DNA of 64,000 nt from JAPPLB01 sp965206655 (GCA_965206655.1 CBDBKC010000032.1:124001-188000); one strand, 5' to 3'. Shown: positions 27,089 through 36,418, counted from the stretch's first letter. Numbers and translations: made by a program. Notes: generated from the sequence alone by a model not told the origin.

Positions 27089-28387
27089 CTAAATGACCCA
27101 GGTAAGCTTTTGATTGGCGGTGGGGAAGGATTGGATCGGAGCCTCCAAAGCCTCTTCGGCGACGGTGAGGTAGAGGTCGCCGACAGTGCCGGTCGTTCGG
27201 GTGTGGAGGCCGGTTTTCACTTCGCCGGCATGGCCGGCAAGTATGGTGGCCAAGCCGTTGTTCTTGTGGGCGTTCGCCTCGGCGTGTTCATGGACGAGCA
27301 GTATTAACGTGTTATCGAGCAGATTGCCGTCGCCTTCCGGAGTCGCTTTGAGTTTGGCGACAAGATACGCGAACTCCTTGATGTGCCAGCGGCAAATGTC
27401 TCTGAGGATTCTCATTCCACGCGGTGTTTCCACCTGCCCGTGAGTGTATTCGTGGTGCCGCTGGGCGGTATGCCCGAGCCACGGGAAGCGTGATAGCCCT
27501 TGACACTTCGTGAGCATATAGGAGGCCACGCGAGTCTGGCCGGAGGCCAGCGCGTGGACAAGCAGATCGCTCTGGAGCTTCGCGATCCGGGGCCAATCGC
27601 GCATGTCGCCGCCCTCGGGTGGACGCTCCACGGCACGTTGGTATTCCGGCGGCAGGCCGGCGATCGATTTTTCGAGATCTCTGACGGATGCCAGATATTC
27701 GTCGAGGCGGGATTTGTCACCGCTGCCGAGTCGATTCTTCAAATGGCGCGCGTCATCGCGAACCGCATCAAGGATGCTCTTCTGGCGCTGGACCCAGTGC
27801 TCTTCCTTCGAGCCGAAGATGCGGTCGAAGAGGCGATGGGGAATCATCTCCGGCGGCAACGGCCGATCGCGATCGGCCCAACTCATGTTGCGTTGGATAC
27901 TTTCTCCGAAGGATTCCTGCGAGACGCCGATCTGGAGCGACCGAAATCGGGTGTCATTGCCGACCTGCCGGGCTATCACCTGATCGATGGAGGGCCCACC
28001 TGCGCCGCGGCCCGTGAAGACTTGCCCGGAGAGCAAGGCGCTCATCGACGGATAGTGGCTGTTACCAGGCCCTGGGAGGCGAGCGGCCGGGCTGTCGAGG
28101 CCGGTAATGATGTGGATGTCGTCGCGCAGGGCCGCGAGAGGCTGGAGACAGGGCGTGAATGCGAAGTCAGCGCCGGTTTCCTGTGGGATCCAGTATTTCT
28201 CAGGGATGCCGTTGCCGTTGAACCAAAAGACGAATCGTGACTCGATCTTGCGGCCCGCCAAACGCCCGGCGGCATAGGCAGTGCCGCTCGTGTTAAACAT
28301 CGCGTCAAGGGCCGGGAGCCCGACACGCACCGCAGCGCCGGTCAAGCCGATTCCACGCAAGAACGAACGTCTCGATAGTGCTGTCAC
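27089..28387 (-). CDS. DUF1552 family Tat-exported protein
   Basis: A 432-residue protein; GTG 28387 overlaps the stop of the DUF1592 gene (GTGA). This start places 'LSRRSFLRGIGLTGAA', a twin-arginine signal, at the N-terminus; the frame upstream of it is antisense-like sequence inside the neighbour. Family motifs include 'FNGNGIPEKYWIP', 'GNSHYPSMSALLSG', 'SIDQVIARQVG' and 'HHEYTHGQ'. DUF1552 proteins are always seen beside DUF1592-type cytochromes in Planctomycetes, Verrucomicrobia and Acidobacteria; their biochemical role is not established. Confidence 0.9.
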   Translation of the reverse strand: MTALSRRSFLRGIGLTGAAVRVGLPALDAMFNTSGTAYAAGRLAGRKIESRFVFWFNGNGIPEKYWIPQETGADFAFTPCLQPLAALRDDIHIITGLDSPAARLPGPGNSHYPSMSALLSGQVFTGRGAGGPSIDQVIARQVGNDTRFRSLQIGVSQESFGESIQRNMSWADRDRPLPPEMIPHRLFDRIFGSKEEHWVQRQKSILDAVRDDARHLKNRLGSGDKSRLDEYLASVRDLEKSIAGLPPEYQRAVERPPEGGDMRDWPRIAKLQSDLLVHALASGQTRVASYMLTKCQGLSRFPWLGHTAQRHHEYTHGQVETPRGMRILRDICRWHIKEFAYLVAKLKATPEGDGNLLDNTLILLVHEHAEANAHKNNGLATILAGHAGEVKTGLHTRTTGTVGDLYLTVAEEALEAPIQSFPTANQKLTWVI

Positions 28388-30372
28388 GACTCGGGCACCC
28401 CCAGAAACGATTCTGATGTTGCTATGGCGATTATAAGCTCTTGGAACTGAAAGCGCGAGTCTCGGAATCGTTCGAAGGCCGACGCGATCGACTGTTGATC
28501 CCAATCGTTCTCACGCCGGCCGAGTGCATAGCGGAAGAGTTGCTTGACGATGCATTTACGGCACCCTTCGTCCTTTGCAAGGTAGCGGCCGAGTTCCGCG
28601 GGTGACGAAAACTCTGAACCGGCCAAGCCGTAGACCGAGGCGGATGGATCGATGGGAAGAGCGTGTTCGCTCGGCTTGGTCTTGACTTTGCGGCGTAACT
28701 CGTCTTGCGTCGGAAAGATCTTCACGATCTCTTCGTTGCGGAATCGGCCCACGGCGTCGTACCGCTCCAGGCCGAAACCGATGTTGTCCACCAGTCGATG
28801 GCAGCCGGCGCAGGCGGGGTTCGATAGATGAACGGCTAGCCGCTGGCGCACGGTCATCGGTTTGTCGTCACTGAGAGCGGGCAGAGTGGCATCGACACCC
28901 GGAGGAGGGGGAAGAACGGTCTGGCAGAGAAAGTGCTCCCTCACGAAGAGACCCCGCTCGGTGGGGGAGGTGTCGGCGGGCTTGCTTGTGACGGTCAGGA
29001 AGGTCGCTTGTCCGAGGATTCCGGCGCGCCCGGAATCCGGTCCGAACGAGACCTTCTGGAACTCGGATGCGGGCGGTGAGACGTCGTACAGCCGGGCCAG
29101 CGATGTGTTGAGGAAACCGTAGTCGGCACTGAAAAATTCCGTGAAGTCGTAGCCTTCCCACAGCAGATTGTTGAAGAGACGGCGCGTTTCTTCGAGCATT
29201 GAGTCGACAAGTTCAGCACTGAATTCCGGGTACAGCCGCCGGTCGCGTACGGCCGTCTCGACGCGGTCAAAACGCAACCACTGCGCCAGGAACTGGTCGA
29301 AGGCTTGCCGGGCGCGAGGATCCTCGAGCATCCGCCGGACCTGCATATCGATGTCGTCCCTGCTGTCGAGACCTCCGGAGGCGGCGGCTTGGAGGAGGGT
29401 TTCGTCGGGGAGCGTGTCCCACAGAAGGTAGGAGAGCAGGGAAGCGGTCTGATACGGGCGTAGCGCAGGCGGTGGATTCGGTTCGGCGTAGAAGAGGAAG
29501 CTTGCCGATTGTAATATGGTCTCCACGACAATGCGCGCTCCGTCGAGGAATGCGCCCTGACGGTCGGCGGCGAGAGCGAAAAGTGCGGCGTAGGTTTCCG
29601 ATTCCCCTTGTGCAAGCGGGTGCCGGAAGGCCTTGCGTCCGAAGCTTTCTATGAAGGCGTCACGGCACTCGGCGTCATCCGCGGAAGCTGGTTCACAGGG
29701 GATGAGCCCCTGGTGGTCACTGCCCCGGAAGGCATTGCGCGCCAGCCGCTCGGCGGCGCGGTTGTAGGCTTCCGCAAGAAGGGGCGAGATGCCCTGTCCA
29801 TCGATTTGATTGCGGTAGCCGTGGATGAAGTCTTCCTGAGGGAACTGGCTCGCGGGACGCGTCTGGTCGCCCAGCAGGTCGTGGACGGTGTTGTTGTACT
29901 GACTGTGCGTCAGGCGGCGGACCTTGCCTTCGGGACGTGGCGCCTCATTCCCGCCATCGATTGCTTCTTCGGCGGGCTGACGGGCCAGATAGCTGATCCA
30001 GGCTAAGAGGACCTCTTCCTCGGGGCTGCCAGGAACGATCCGTTGGCCCCCGGTGTGCTCGATGCGCTGGGTCGGCTTGCGGAGCAGGAGGGATTCGCTG
30101 GGTTGGTCAGGTTCGATGAATGCGCGCAACGAGAGTCCAAAAGCCTCGATGCGATCGGCGGGAGCATCGGCGTCGGGGAACTGGAGGCGCGTGCGAGAGG
30201 CAATGCCGTTGTCGTTATGGCACTGCCGGCATTGGGCCTTCTCGAGGATAGGGAGCAGTTCGTTGGCGAAGAACTCGGGACCCTGGGCGGCAGGCTCGGC
30301 CGTTGCGGTCGCGATCGTCAACCCAGCGAAGGCGATCGTTGAAAGTCTGCTGAGGAACAGAAAGGGGCTCAT
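28384..30372 (-). CDS. Planctomycete-type cytochrome c, DUF1587/1592/1588/1585
   Basis: A 662-residue exported protein with signal peptide (about 1-25). A c-type haem site 'CRQCH' (about 48-52) sits in the N-terminal PSD1-like domain, and a second 'CAGCH' lies in the DUF1588 region. In between: DUF1587 ('RLTHSQYNNTVHDLLGD'), DUF1592 ('LLSYLLWDTLPDETLL') and DUF1588 ('RAGILGQATFLTVTSKP..TSPTERGLFVREHFLCQ'); DUF1585 ends the protein ('FRYALGRRE'). It forms an operon with the downstream DUF1552 gene. Likely an electron-transfer or polymer-oxidising periplasmic enzyme; substrate unknown. Confidence 0.92.
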   Translation of the reverse strand: MSPFLFLSRLSTIAFAGLTIATATAEPAAQGPEFFANELLPILEKAQCRQCHNDNGIASRTRLQFPDADAPADRIEAFGLSLRAFIEPDQPSESLLLRKPTQRIEHTGGQRIVPGSPEEEVLLAWISYLARQPAEEAIDGGNEAPRPEGKVRRLTHSQYNNTVHDLLGDQTRPASQFPQEDFIHGYRNQIDGQGISPLLAEAYNRAAERLARNAFRGSDHQGLIPCEPASADDAECRDAFIESFGRKAFRHPLAQGESETYAALFALAADRQGAFLDGARIVVETILQSASFLFYAEPNPPPALRPYQTASLLSYLLWDTLPDETLLQAAASGGLDSRDDIDMQVRRMLEDPRARQAFDQFLAQWLRFDRVETAVRDRRLYPEFSAELVDSMLEETRRLFNNLLWEGYDFTEFFSADYGFLNTSLARLYDVSPPASEFQKVSFGPDSGRAGILGQATFLTVTSKPADTSPTERGLFVREHFLCQTVLPPPPGVDATLPALSDDKPMTVRQRLAVHLSNPACAGCHRLVDNIGFGLERYDAVGRFRNEEIVKIFPTQDELRRKVKTKPSEHALPIDPSASVYGLAGSEFSSPAELGRYLAKDEGCRKCIVKQLFRYALGRRENDWDQQSIASAFERFRDSRFQFQELIIAIATSESFLGVPES

Positions 30373-30730
30373 GTCTGATAGGGAGATGAGCTTGAAGAAT
30401 GCATCCGCTTGGTTCGGGACGCCTATTCGTACGTCATCGTAGCACCTTGGAGTTGCGCTCTCGATGGGCGGCAGTGGGTCAGTTTGGGAGGCTCATCCCC
30501 GGATCGCTTCCGGCTGGCCGAACAACCGCCCGGAATCGGGAAGTAATGTGCCAGTTCTCCACGGGGAGCTATACGCCCTTCTGTTGGCCCTTGACTTTAT
30601 CCTTGCCGACAAGGGCGGATCTAGTCCGCCGAGAGGCCCAGACGGGCTTCAGCCGACGGAAAGGTGGACGGAACCGGATTTCACGACACCTTTCGACCAC
30701 TGAGCCCATATGTTTCTTGTTTCGTGAGAC

Positions 30731-30845
30731 TTAGTCCTGCTCGCGGTCGCGGAACTCGGCGAACCATTTTTGGGTGATGTGGATGATTTGCGGCGGCGCA
30801 TCCCCTTCCCTTTGGACCCGACTAACGATCAGGAACGCTTCACGC
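30731..30845 (-). pseudogene. Tail of an acidobacterial kinase/WD40-type protein
   Basis: The minus-strand frame ends 'AFLIVSRVQREGDAPPQIIH' then 'ITQKWFAEFRDREQD' and a stop. This is the usual ending of beta-propeller-bearing acidobacterial protein kinases ('FL.v......Q...v.NWFEEL'). Nothing recognisable precedes it in frame, so it is a short remnant. Confidence 0.4.
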
Positions 30846-31062
30846 CCTCCACGATGCTCGTGCCGAAGTTGTCCCGAAGAGGAATAACACCATCTGCATG
30901 ATGATTGCCTCGGGCGGAAGCGTCTGCGTCGCAGGACTTGGGCCCCGCCCTCCATTCCTCTTAAGCGACGACCGAGGCGGGGTAATGGGCCCAGCCACGC
31001 CGGAGGGCACCGTGAGGTACATACGTAGACGCCCGAGTTAATCGTAAGTATGCACCTCACAT

Positions 31063-31170
31063 GTAGCTGAGCGTTTCTGGGCAGAGCTTCAGGAACGTTT
31101 GTCCAAGTTCGGTTTGGAACTCCATGCGGGCAAGACGCGGTTCAGCTTCTTCCAGGACTTCGAGAATGAG
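31063..31170 (+). pseudogene. Fragment of a group II intron-type reverse transcriptase
   Basis: The plus strand encodes 'VAERFWAELQERLSKFGLEL' then 'HAGKTRFSFFQDFENE'. The pattern 'FW..L..RL..FGLELH..KTR...F' is a hallmark of the reverse transcriptase thumb/domain-7 region of group II intron-encoded proteins. Only about 35 codons remain; no intron RNA domain is visible next to it. Confidence 0.5.
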
Positions 31171-31190
31171 GTAGTGGGAGATGGTCTGCC

Positions 31191-33442
31191 TCACTCCGGG
31201 AAGCCGATGCGCCGCAGCAGCTCTTGGTAGCGCGGGTCTTGCCTGAAGGACTCGTTTGCCCACGGGTGCTGCTTGAGGATCGAGAGCAGACCGTCGCGCT
31301 CCTCGAAGGCTGTATCCAGCCACTGGAACGCTTGATTGAAGTCACCCAGGTGCGCATAAACCCAGGCGATGGGTGAGGCGGCGCAGTACCTTTCCGCTCG
31401 CAAGTCCTTGAGCTTGTCGATCGTCCGCAGCGCCTCCTCCTGGCGCCCCGCGACAGCCTGGCACATTCCGAGGAATCCCAGCGTGACGGGGTCTTTCGGG
31501 GCGAGCGGCACGGCAGCTTCCATCGTTCGGAGTGCTTCGTCCGGACGGCCCAGGAAGTGCCATGCGGTTGACATGTCCAGCCGTGCTGGGAAATAGGCCG
31601 GGTCGATGTCCAGAGTCTTGCGTCCCTGCTCGAGGGCGGCTTCGAAGTCACGCGCATGAACCAGGAGGAAGCAAAGAGAGCGATTGACGAATGGAGACAA
31701 CGGGTCCAATTGGACGGCGGTCCGCAACTCCGCAACGCCTTCGGCCGGCCGGCCGGTCTCCGCGAGCAATACGCCAAATAGACTCGCGGAATCGGGTCGG
31801 CCGGGTTCAGTTCGACGGCGCGCCGGTAAGACTGCTCGGCTCCGGCGAAATCCCAGTCGTACAAATGGCGGACGAAGCCCTGGGAAGCGTGAGCTTCGGC
31901 CGTGGTCTCGTCCATCCCGAGGGCTCTAACGGCCTCCGCCTTGGCTTTCACCATCACATCAGCGGGCCGCGCGAAGCCGAGTATGCCCAATAGAGCGTAT
32001 GCGTCGGCCATGCCCGCGTGCGGCTCTGGGTAGTTCGAATCAGTCGCCAGTGCCCGTTCAAAACACGAAAGACCTTGGCGTATGCCGGACTCGGAGAGCT
32101 TAACAACGTTGTGCCGGCCCTGTAAGTAAAGGCGATAAGCCTCGAAGTCGGCAGTTCGACGGGTCGCCCTCGGAGAAGCGACGGCGCCGGTCAGCTTCCT
32201 CTTGAGCTGCTTGACGATCGCCTGCGAGATCTCGTCCTGAATGTCGAAGATGTCTTCGAGCACCCGGTCATAGCGCTCGGACCACATCTGGGTGTCTTCG
32301 GCGGCATCGATCAGCTCGACCGTAATGCGCAGCCGGCTGCCGGCGCGACGGATAGTGCCGGTCAGCACACAGCCGACATTCAGTTTCTCGGCGACCTGCC
32401 TTACTGCCGTGCTCTCCCCTTTGAAGCGAAAAGCCGAAGCGCGTGGCGTGACCCGCAAACCCTCGATCTTCCCCAAAGCGCTGATGATGTCTTCGGTGAC
32501 GCCGTCGCTGAAGTATTCGTCGTCCTCGTCCCGGCTGCGGTTCTCAAACGGCAGGACCGCAATCGAGGGACGCGCGTCCCTTGTCCCCGACGACTGCCGC
32601 TTTCCCTCACTCGATTCCCGGCTTCGCTTCAATGCACCCAGATCGGCAAGCAGGTCGCTGACGGTTTGATAACGCTCGTCAGCCCGTTTGGCCAAGCACT
32701 TGTTGGCAATGCGCTCCAATTCGGGCGGGATGCCCGTCCGCAGGGCCGTGATCGGTTCCGGCGCCTCTTGGAGAATCGAGTACACGATTGCCTGCTCGTA
32801 ATGACCTTGGAACGGCGCTTGCCCGGTGGCCATTTCATACAGCACCACGCCCAAGGCCCAGATGTCCGTGCGATGATCAGTTTTCTCGCCGCTCGTCTGC
32901 TCCGGCGACATGTAGGCCGAGGTGCCGAGGGTCGTTCCCTCGCGCGTGAGCTTCGATGCTGCCGAGGCGATTTGCGCCAACCCGAAATCCATCAGCACCG
33001 CCTGACCGGTCGTGGTGTCCATGATATTGGCCGGCTTGATGTCGCGGTGGACGACGCCCTTGCTGTGCGCCTCCTGCAAGCCCCGAGCTACCTGGATAGC
33101 GATGTCGAGCAGGCGGTCGAGGCTTAGCGGCCCTTTTTCGATATGTTTTCGAAGTTCCTCGCCTTCCAGGTAGGCCATCACGATGAACGTGTGGCCGTCG
33201 GCCTCGTCGATTTCGTGGATCGTGCAGATGTTCGGGTGCTGCAGTGCAGCCGCCGCCCGCGCCTCGCGAAGAAACCGCGCCTTGGCTTCCTCGTCCCCCA
33301 GCGAGTTTGACGGCAGGAACTTGAGGGCGACCGGACGCTGGAGCTTGGTGTCCTCGGCCTTGTAGACGACACCCATGCCGCCCCGGCCGAGTTCGGCGGT
33401 GACCTTGTAGTGGCTGATAGTGGAGCCGACCATGACGGTCAA
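31191..33442 (-). pseudogene. Ser/Thr protein kinase with TolB-like and TPR domains, one frameshift
   Basis: Residues 1-270 are a PknB-type kinase: 'ELGRGGMGVVYKA', Lys41 in 'ALKFL', 'HRDIKPANIM' (HRD 132-134), 'MDFGLA' and 'YMSPEQ'. Next comes a TolB/FlgO-like domain ('PSIAVLPFENRS..EDDEYFSDGVTEDI'), then TPR repeats. After 'IPRVYLAY' the frame is lost at about 31770; the family sequence continues as 'LLAETGRPAEGVAELRTAVQ' in another frame to a stop at 31191. A single missing T in a TTT run repairs it to 750 residues. It may be a true pseudogene or an assembly indel. No membrane helix is visible. Confidence 0.8.
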
Positions 33443-33572
33443 ATTGTAGCGTTACCAGATAGCTGGCGGTAACAACCGATGTCATGAACTATGACATCTT
33501 TTCGCGCTCGGGTGCTTGAGACGACCCGGCTTGGGCCGCCTGGACCGCTGGCCAGCGCCTCGGAGATGGGCG

Positions 33573-33752
33573 ATGGATGGTGAGAAATATGTTTCTCAGA
33601 CAAGTATGTTCGATGAAGTCAAGGAGATCCGGGCAAAGGCAAAGGCCCCGGAAACCTACGCCAAACAGGCTCTGAACACCGAGGCCGAGCGCAAGTGCGG
33701 CCAGATCCGGCTGAGGGCACAGCGGCGGCCGGGCAACTGCTTCGGGGGGTAG
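33573..33752 (+). pseudogene. Truncated gene (5' part) ending in the tandem repeat
   Basis: From ATG 33573 (or 33606) the frame encodes 'MFDEVKEIRAKAKAPETYAK' and 'QALNTEAERKCGQIRLRAQRR', a pattern known to me from phage/plasmid-like hypothetical proteins that normally go on as 'RR.GELL.EMEKAKG...'. Here the similarity stops at about 33735 and the frame ends in the G-rich array. The 3' part is missing. Confidence 0.45.
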
Positions 33753-33857
33753 ATCGGGGTAGATCGGGGTAGATCGGGGGTAGATCGGGGTAGATCGGGG
33801 TAGATCGGGGTAGATCGGGGGGTAGATCGGGGGTAGATCGGGGGGGTAGATCGGGGA
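33744..33857. repeat. G-rich tandem array, 10 copies of GTAGATCGGG
   Basis: TAGATCGG occurs ten times, starting at 33750, 33760, 33770, 33781, 33791, 33801, 33811, 33823, 33834 and 33847. Periods are 10-13 bp and vary only by the number of G. Each unit has a GATC site, and the G-runs of four or more spaced by six bases could form G-quadruplexes on the plus strand. Confidence 0.95.
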
Positions 33858-34116
33858 CAGAGCCCTAATTCAGGTTTTTCTGTAGTAACAGAAATCACCT
33901 GACTCGCCAGCCCCGTCTCACCAAGCCCTCACCGAACCCCGCCCTTCCCCGAAACCGAGTCACAAGCCTAAGAAATATTTATCTCCCACAATCCCAACAA
34001 CTTAGCCAAAAGCCACCCCCGCTAACCCACCAACCCAGGCGCATACTATTCACGGGAGGCCGTACTCCAAAATCCTCCCCAACCACGGCCGAAGGTGCGC
34101 CCAAGCAACGGAGCGG

Positions 34117-34150
34117 CGGGTGTAAACCCGGCGGCCGGCGCCAAAGGCGC
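34117..34150 (+). ncRNA. Two small hairpins in the leader of the STGPRT-type gene
   Basis: CGGGT-GTAA-ACCCG (34117-34130) forms a stem with a GNRA-type tetraloop. GCGCC-AAA-GGCGC (34138-34150) follows after 7 bp. Both lie 45-75 bp upstream of the ribosome site. They may be a structured 5' leader; there is no T tract, so they are not an ordinary terminator. Confidence 0.4.
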
Positions 34151-34193
34151 GGAAACCTTCGACCCTCTAAATCAAAAGTCAGGAGAAATTACC

Positions 34194-34931
34194 ATGTCCA
34201 CAGCAGCACAGCAGCAAGCCAATAAAGAAAACGCACAACATTCCACCGGCCCGCGTACCGACGAAGGCAAACAGCGTACCTCACAAAACGCACTCAAACA
34301 TGGCCTCTACGCCACGGACCCTCTCATCCGCGGGGAAGACCCCGACGACTTCTACCAACACGGCGCCGAGCTCGAGTACCAACTCCGGCCGGCGAACGCT
34401 GTCGAGGAAGACCTTGTCGAGCAAATCATCGACATCACTTGGCGCCTGAAACGCTGCGCGCGCATCGAGTCCGCCGTCATCAACGAGCTCTACGACACCG
34501 TGGCCGCGCAGCCGCAAAACCACGATAAAGACCCCGATCAACTGCTCGGCAAGGCCCTCGCTCACAACGACGCTCTCAGCCGCCACAGCCGTCGCGAGAC
34601 GCAGCTCGCACGCCGCTACCACGCCGCCATGAAAGAGCTCCGCGAACTCCGCAAGCAACGTGCGCGGAACGCCTTTTTCAGAGGCCTCGATGACGCGCTG
34701 CGGCCCAAACCACAAGCCGAATCGACAGCCGACACCGATCCCGCCCCCGACACCAACGGCGACGCTGAAATGACGGAACTGACCCAAACCGTCGCAACCC
34801 TATTAGAATCAATAGCCCCGATCAACCCCCCGGACCGCGAGCCCGACCCAACCGCCCCCGGCACAGGCGACCCGCGTCGAATCCAGCCGGAAACCCAAGG
34901 CGAAATCGCCAATCAGGAGGCCGCCAAGTAA
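34194..34931 (+). CDS. Hypothetical protein of the acidobacterial 'STGPRT.EGK' multicopy type
   Basis: A 245-residue protein; ATG 34194 follows AGGAG. The N-terminus 'ANKENAQHSTGPRTDEGKQR' and 'SQNALKHGLYA' is characteristic of a family often present in several copies in acidobacterial genomes. Residues 60-170 are helical and charged ('ELRELRKQRARNAFFRG'); the last 65 residues are Pro/Asp/Thr-rich low complexity. No membrane or signal segment. Function unknown. The coding strand is C-rich and G-poor, unlike its neighbours. Confidence 0.75.
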   Translation: MSTAAQQQANKENAQHSTGPRTDEGKQRTSQNALKHGLYATDPLIRGEDPDDFYQHGAELEYQLRPANAVEEDLVEQIIDITWRLKRCARIESAVINELYDTVAAQPQNHDKDPDQLLGKALAHNDALSRHSRRETQLARRYHAAMKELRELRKQRARNAFFRGLDDALRPKPQAESTADTDPAPDTNGDAEMTELTQTVATLLESIAPINPPDREPDPTAPGTGDPRRIQPETQGEIANQEAAK

Positions 34932-35146
34932 CCCCAACCCCATCTCCCCACCACGAACCACCCCACCCCAAAACACTGTGTACCCCACCTGCGCCCAATC
35001 GCCTGAAAATGTTGGTGGCACACACCGGCGTATAGTCGGCATCTCGGAGATGTGGCTTCCCCTGGTCCCAGTAGCTGCAACGCGGCGAAGCCGGAAACAC
35101 CCGCTGTCGGCTCTTGCTCCCCATGGCCAAACTGAACGACTACCCG

Positions 35147-36418
35147 ATGGGCCAGAAGTTGCATAATAGGAGCGCTTTGCGACCAGCCATCATTCTCTGT
35201 GCTGCTCTGAGCCTCTTGCCGGCTTGCTCGACGACCACCGAGCCGGAGATTCGCTTCGAGGTGCGCCACCTCACCGAGGGGCCGCGGCATCACTTCTTTG
35301 GATACATCGGGCATGTCCAGAACACGCCTTGGAACGGCGATGGAAGTCTCATGGTGGCGTTGCGAGTCGGTTTTCAGGAACGCATGCCGACCGCCGAGGA
35401 CGTGGCCGACATCGTGTTGATCGATCCCGCCACGCGCGAGGTGCGGAAGATCGAGGAGACCCGCGCCTGGAATCCGCAACAGGGCACGATGTTGTATTGG
35501 AACCCGGAAGCGCCGGAGACGCAGTTCTTCTTCAATGATCGCGACCAGCAGACGGGGAAGGTTTTCGCGGCGTTGTATGACATTGAGGAACGGCGGCGGC
35601 TGCGGGAGTATCGGTTCGAGGATACGCCGGTGGGTAACGGCGGCGTCTCTCAGGCGGGCGGCGCGTTCGCGGCGATCAACTATGCGCGCATGGCGCGGCT
35701 ACGTCCGGTGACGGGATACCCCGAGGCTTGGGATTGGACGGTTGGGGAGAAGCACCCGGAGGACGACGGCGTCTTTCGCGTTGATGTCGACACGGGAGAG
35801 CGGCGACTGTTGGTTTCGTTCGCTGAGATGCGCGACGTTCTGAAAGAACGGCATCCGACGATCGTGGACAAGCCCTTGTTCATCAACCACACGCTGTGGA
35901 ATCGGGACGGCGATCGATTGTTCTTCTTTGTGCGCGGGACTTTCGGTAATCGTGACGACCGGATCAATGTGCCGATGACGATCCGAGGCGACGGCAGCGG
36001 GTTGACCGAGCAAAGAGTTTTCATCGGAGGGCATCCGGAGTGGGAATTCGGTGCGAGGATGATCGGCGAGGTCGGGGATGACCTGGTGATCTATGACACC
36101 GAGCGTCAGGAGGTTGTCGAGACGATCGGATCCCGTGACGTGTTTCCCGATGCCGGTGGAGACACGGCACTCTCGCCGGATGGTAAATGGATTGTCAATG
36201 GCTGGAGTGGCGAGGGAGTGACGCGCTACACGATCTTCCGGCGTCGTGACGGAGCATGGGTTCACAGCGATGAGTTTCAACGTGGACCCTACACGAGCGG
36301 AAAGCTGAGAATCGACTCGGCGCCGACTTGGAACCGGGATAGCAATCAGATTGCGGTCCCGGGGCTGGCGGAGGATGGAACCCGCCAGATGTTTGTGATC
36401 ACGATCGCAACGGAATAG
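35147..36418 (+). CDS. Lipoprotein with beta-propeller (TolB-like) fold
   Basis: A protein of about 420 residues with a lipoprotein signal ending 'LSLLPAC'. The start is uncertain: ATG 35147 lacks a ribosome site, while TTG 35177 is preceded by TAGGAG and still leaves a short signal. The body has repeated blade-like segments ('GDGSLMVALRVGF', 'LYDIEERRRLREYRFEDTP', 'LWNRDGDRLFFFVRG', 'LSPDGKWIVNGWSG', 'TWNRDSNQIAVPG'), resembling oligogalacturonide-lyase-like or TolB-like propellers. It is probably anchored in the envelope; substrate unknown. Confidence 0.7.
   Translation: MGQKLHNRSALRPAIILCAALSLLPACSTTTEPEIRFEVRHLTEGPRHHFFGYIGHVQNTPWNGDGSLMVALRVGFQERMPTAEDVADIVLIDPATREVRKIEETRAWNPQQGTMLYWNPEAPETQFFFNDRDQQTGKVFAALYDIEERRRLREYRFEDTPVGNGGVSQAGGAFAAINYARMARLRPVTGYPEAWDWTVGEKHPEDDGVFRVDVDTGERRLLVSFAEMRDVLKERHPTIVDKPLFINHTLWNRDGDRLFFFVRGTFGNRDDRINVPMTIRGDGSGLTEQRVFIGGHPEWEFGARMIGEVGDDLVIYDTERQEVVETIGSRDVFPDAGGDTALSPDGKWIVNGWSGEGVTRYTIFRRRDGAWVHSDEFQRGPYTSGKLRIDSAPTWNRDSNQIAVPGLAEDGTRQMFVITIATE

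Larger units (their letters stand above)
30373..31190. other. 818-bp region of gene debris
   Basis: This interval contains two recognisable fragments, a kinase/WD40-type tail (30731-30845) and a reverse-transcriptase piece (31063-31170). The rest has short open frames, including a 79-codon plus-strand one from 30464 ('LHGELYALLLALDFILADKGG') that I cannot assign. Confidence 0.5.
33443..34193. other. Non-coding 750-bp region with tandem repeats and hairpin leader
   Basis: It contains a truncated gene (33573-33752), a 10-copy tandem array, and the structured leader of the next gene, each listed separately. From about 33880 to 34090 the plus strand becomes strikingly C-rich with few G, and I see no gene there. 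Confidence 0.6.

Noticed and set aside
30464..30703. 79-codon plus-strand frame in the debris region
   Set aside because: Part of it looks protein-like but I cannot match it to any family and it has no ribosome site.
33744..33857. CRISPR array
   Set aside because: Units are contiguous 10-13-bp repeats with no spacers and no cas genes nearby.
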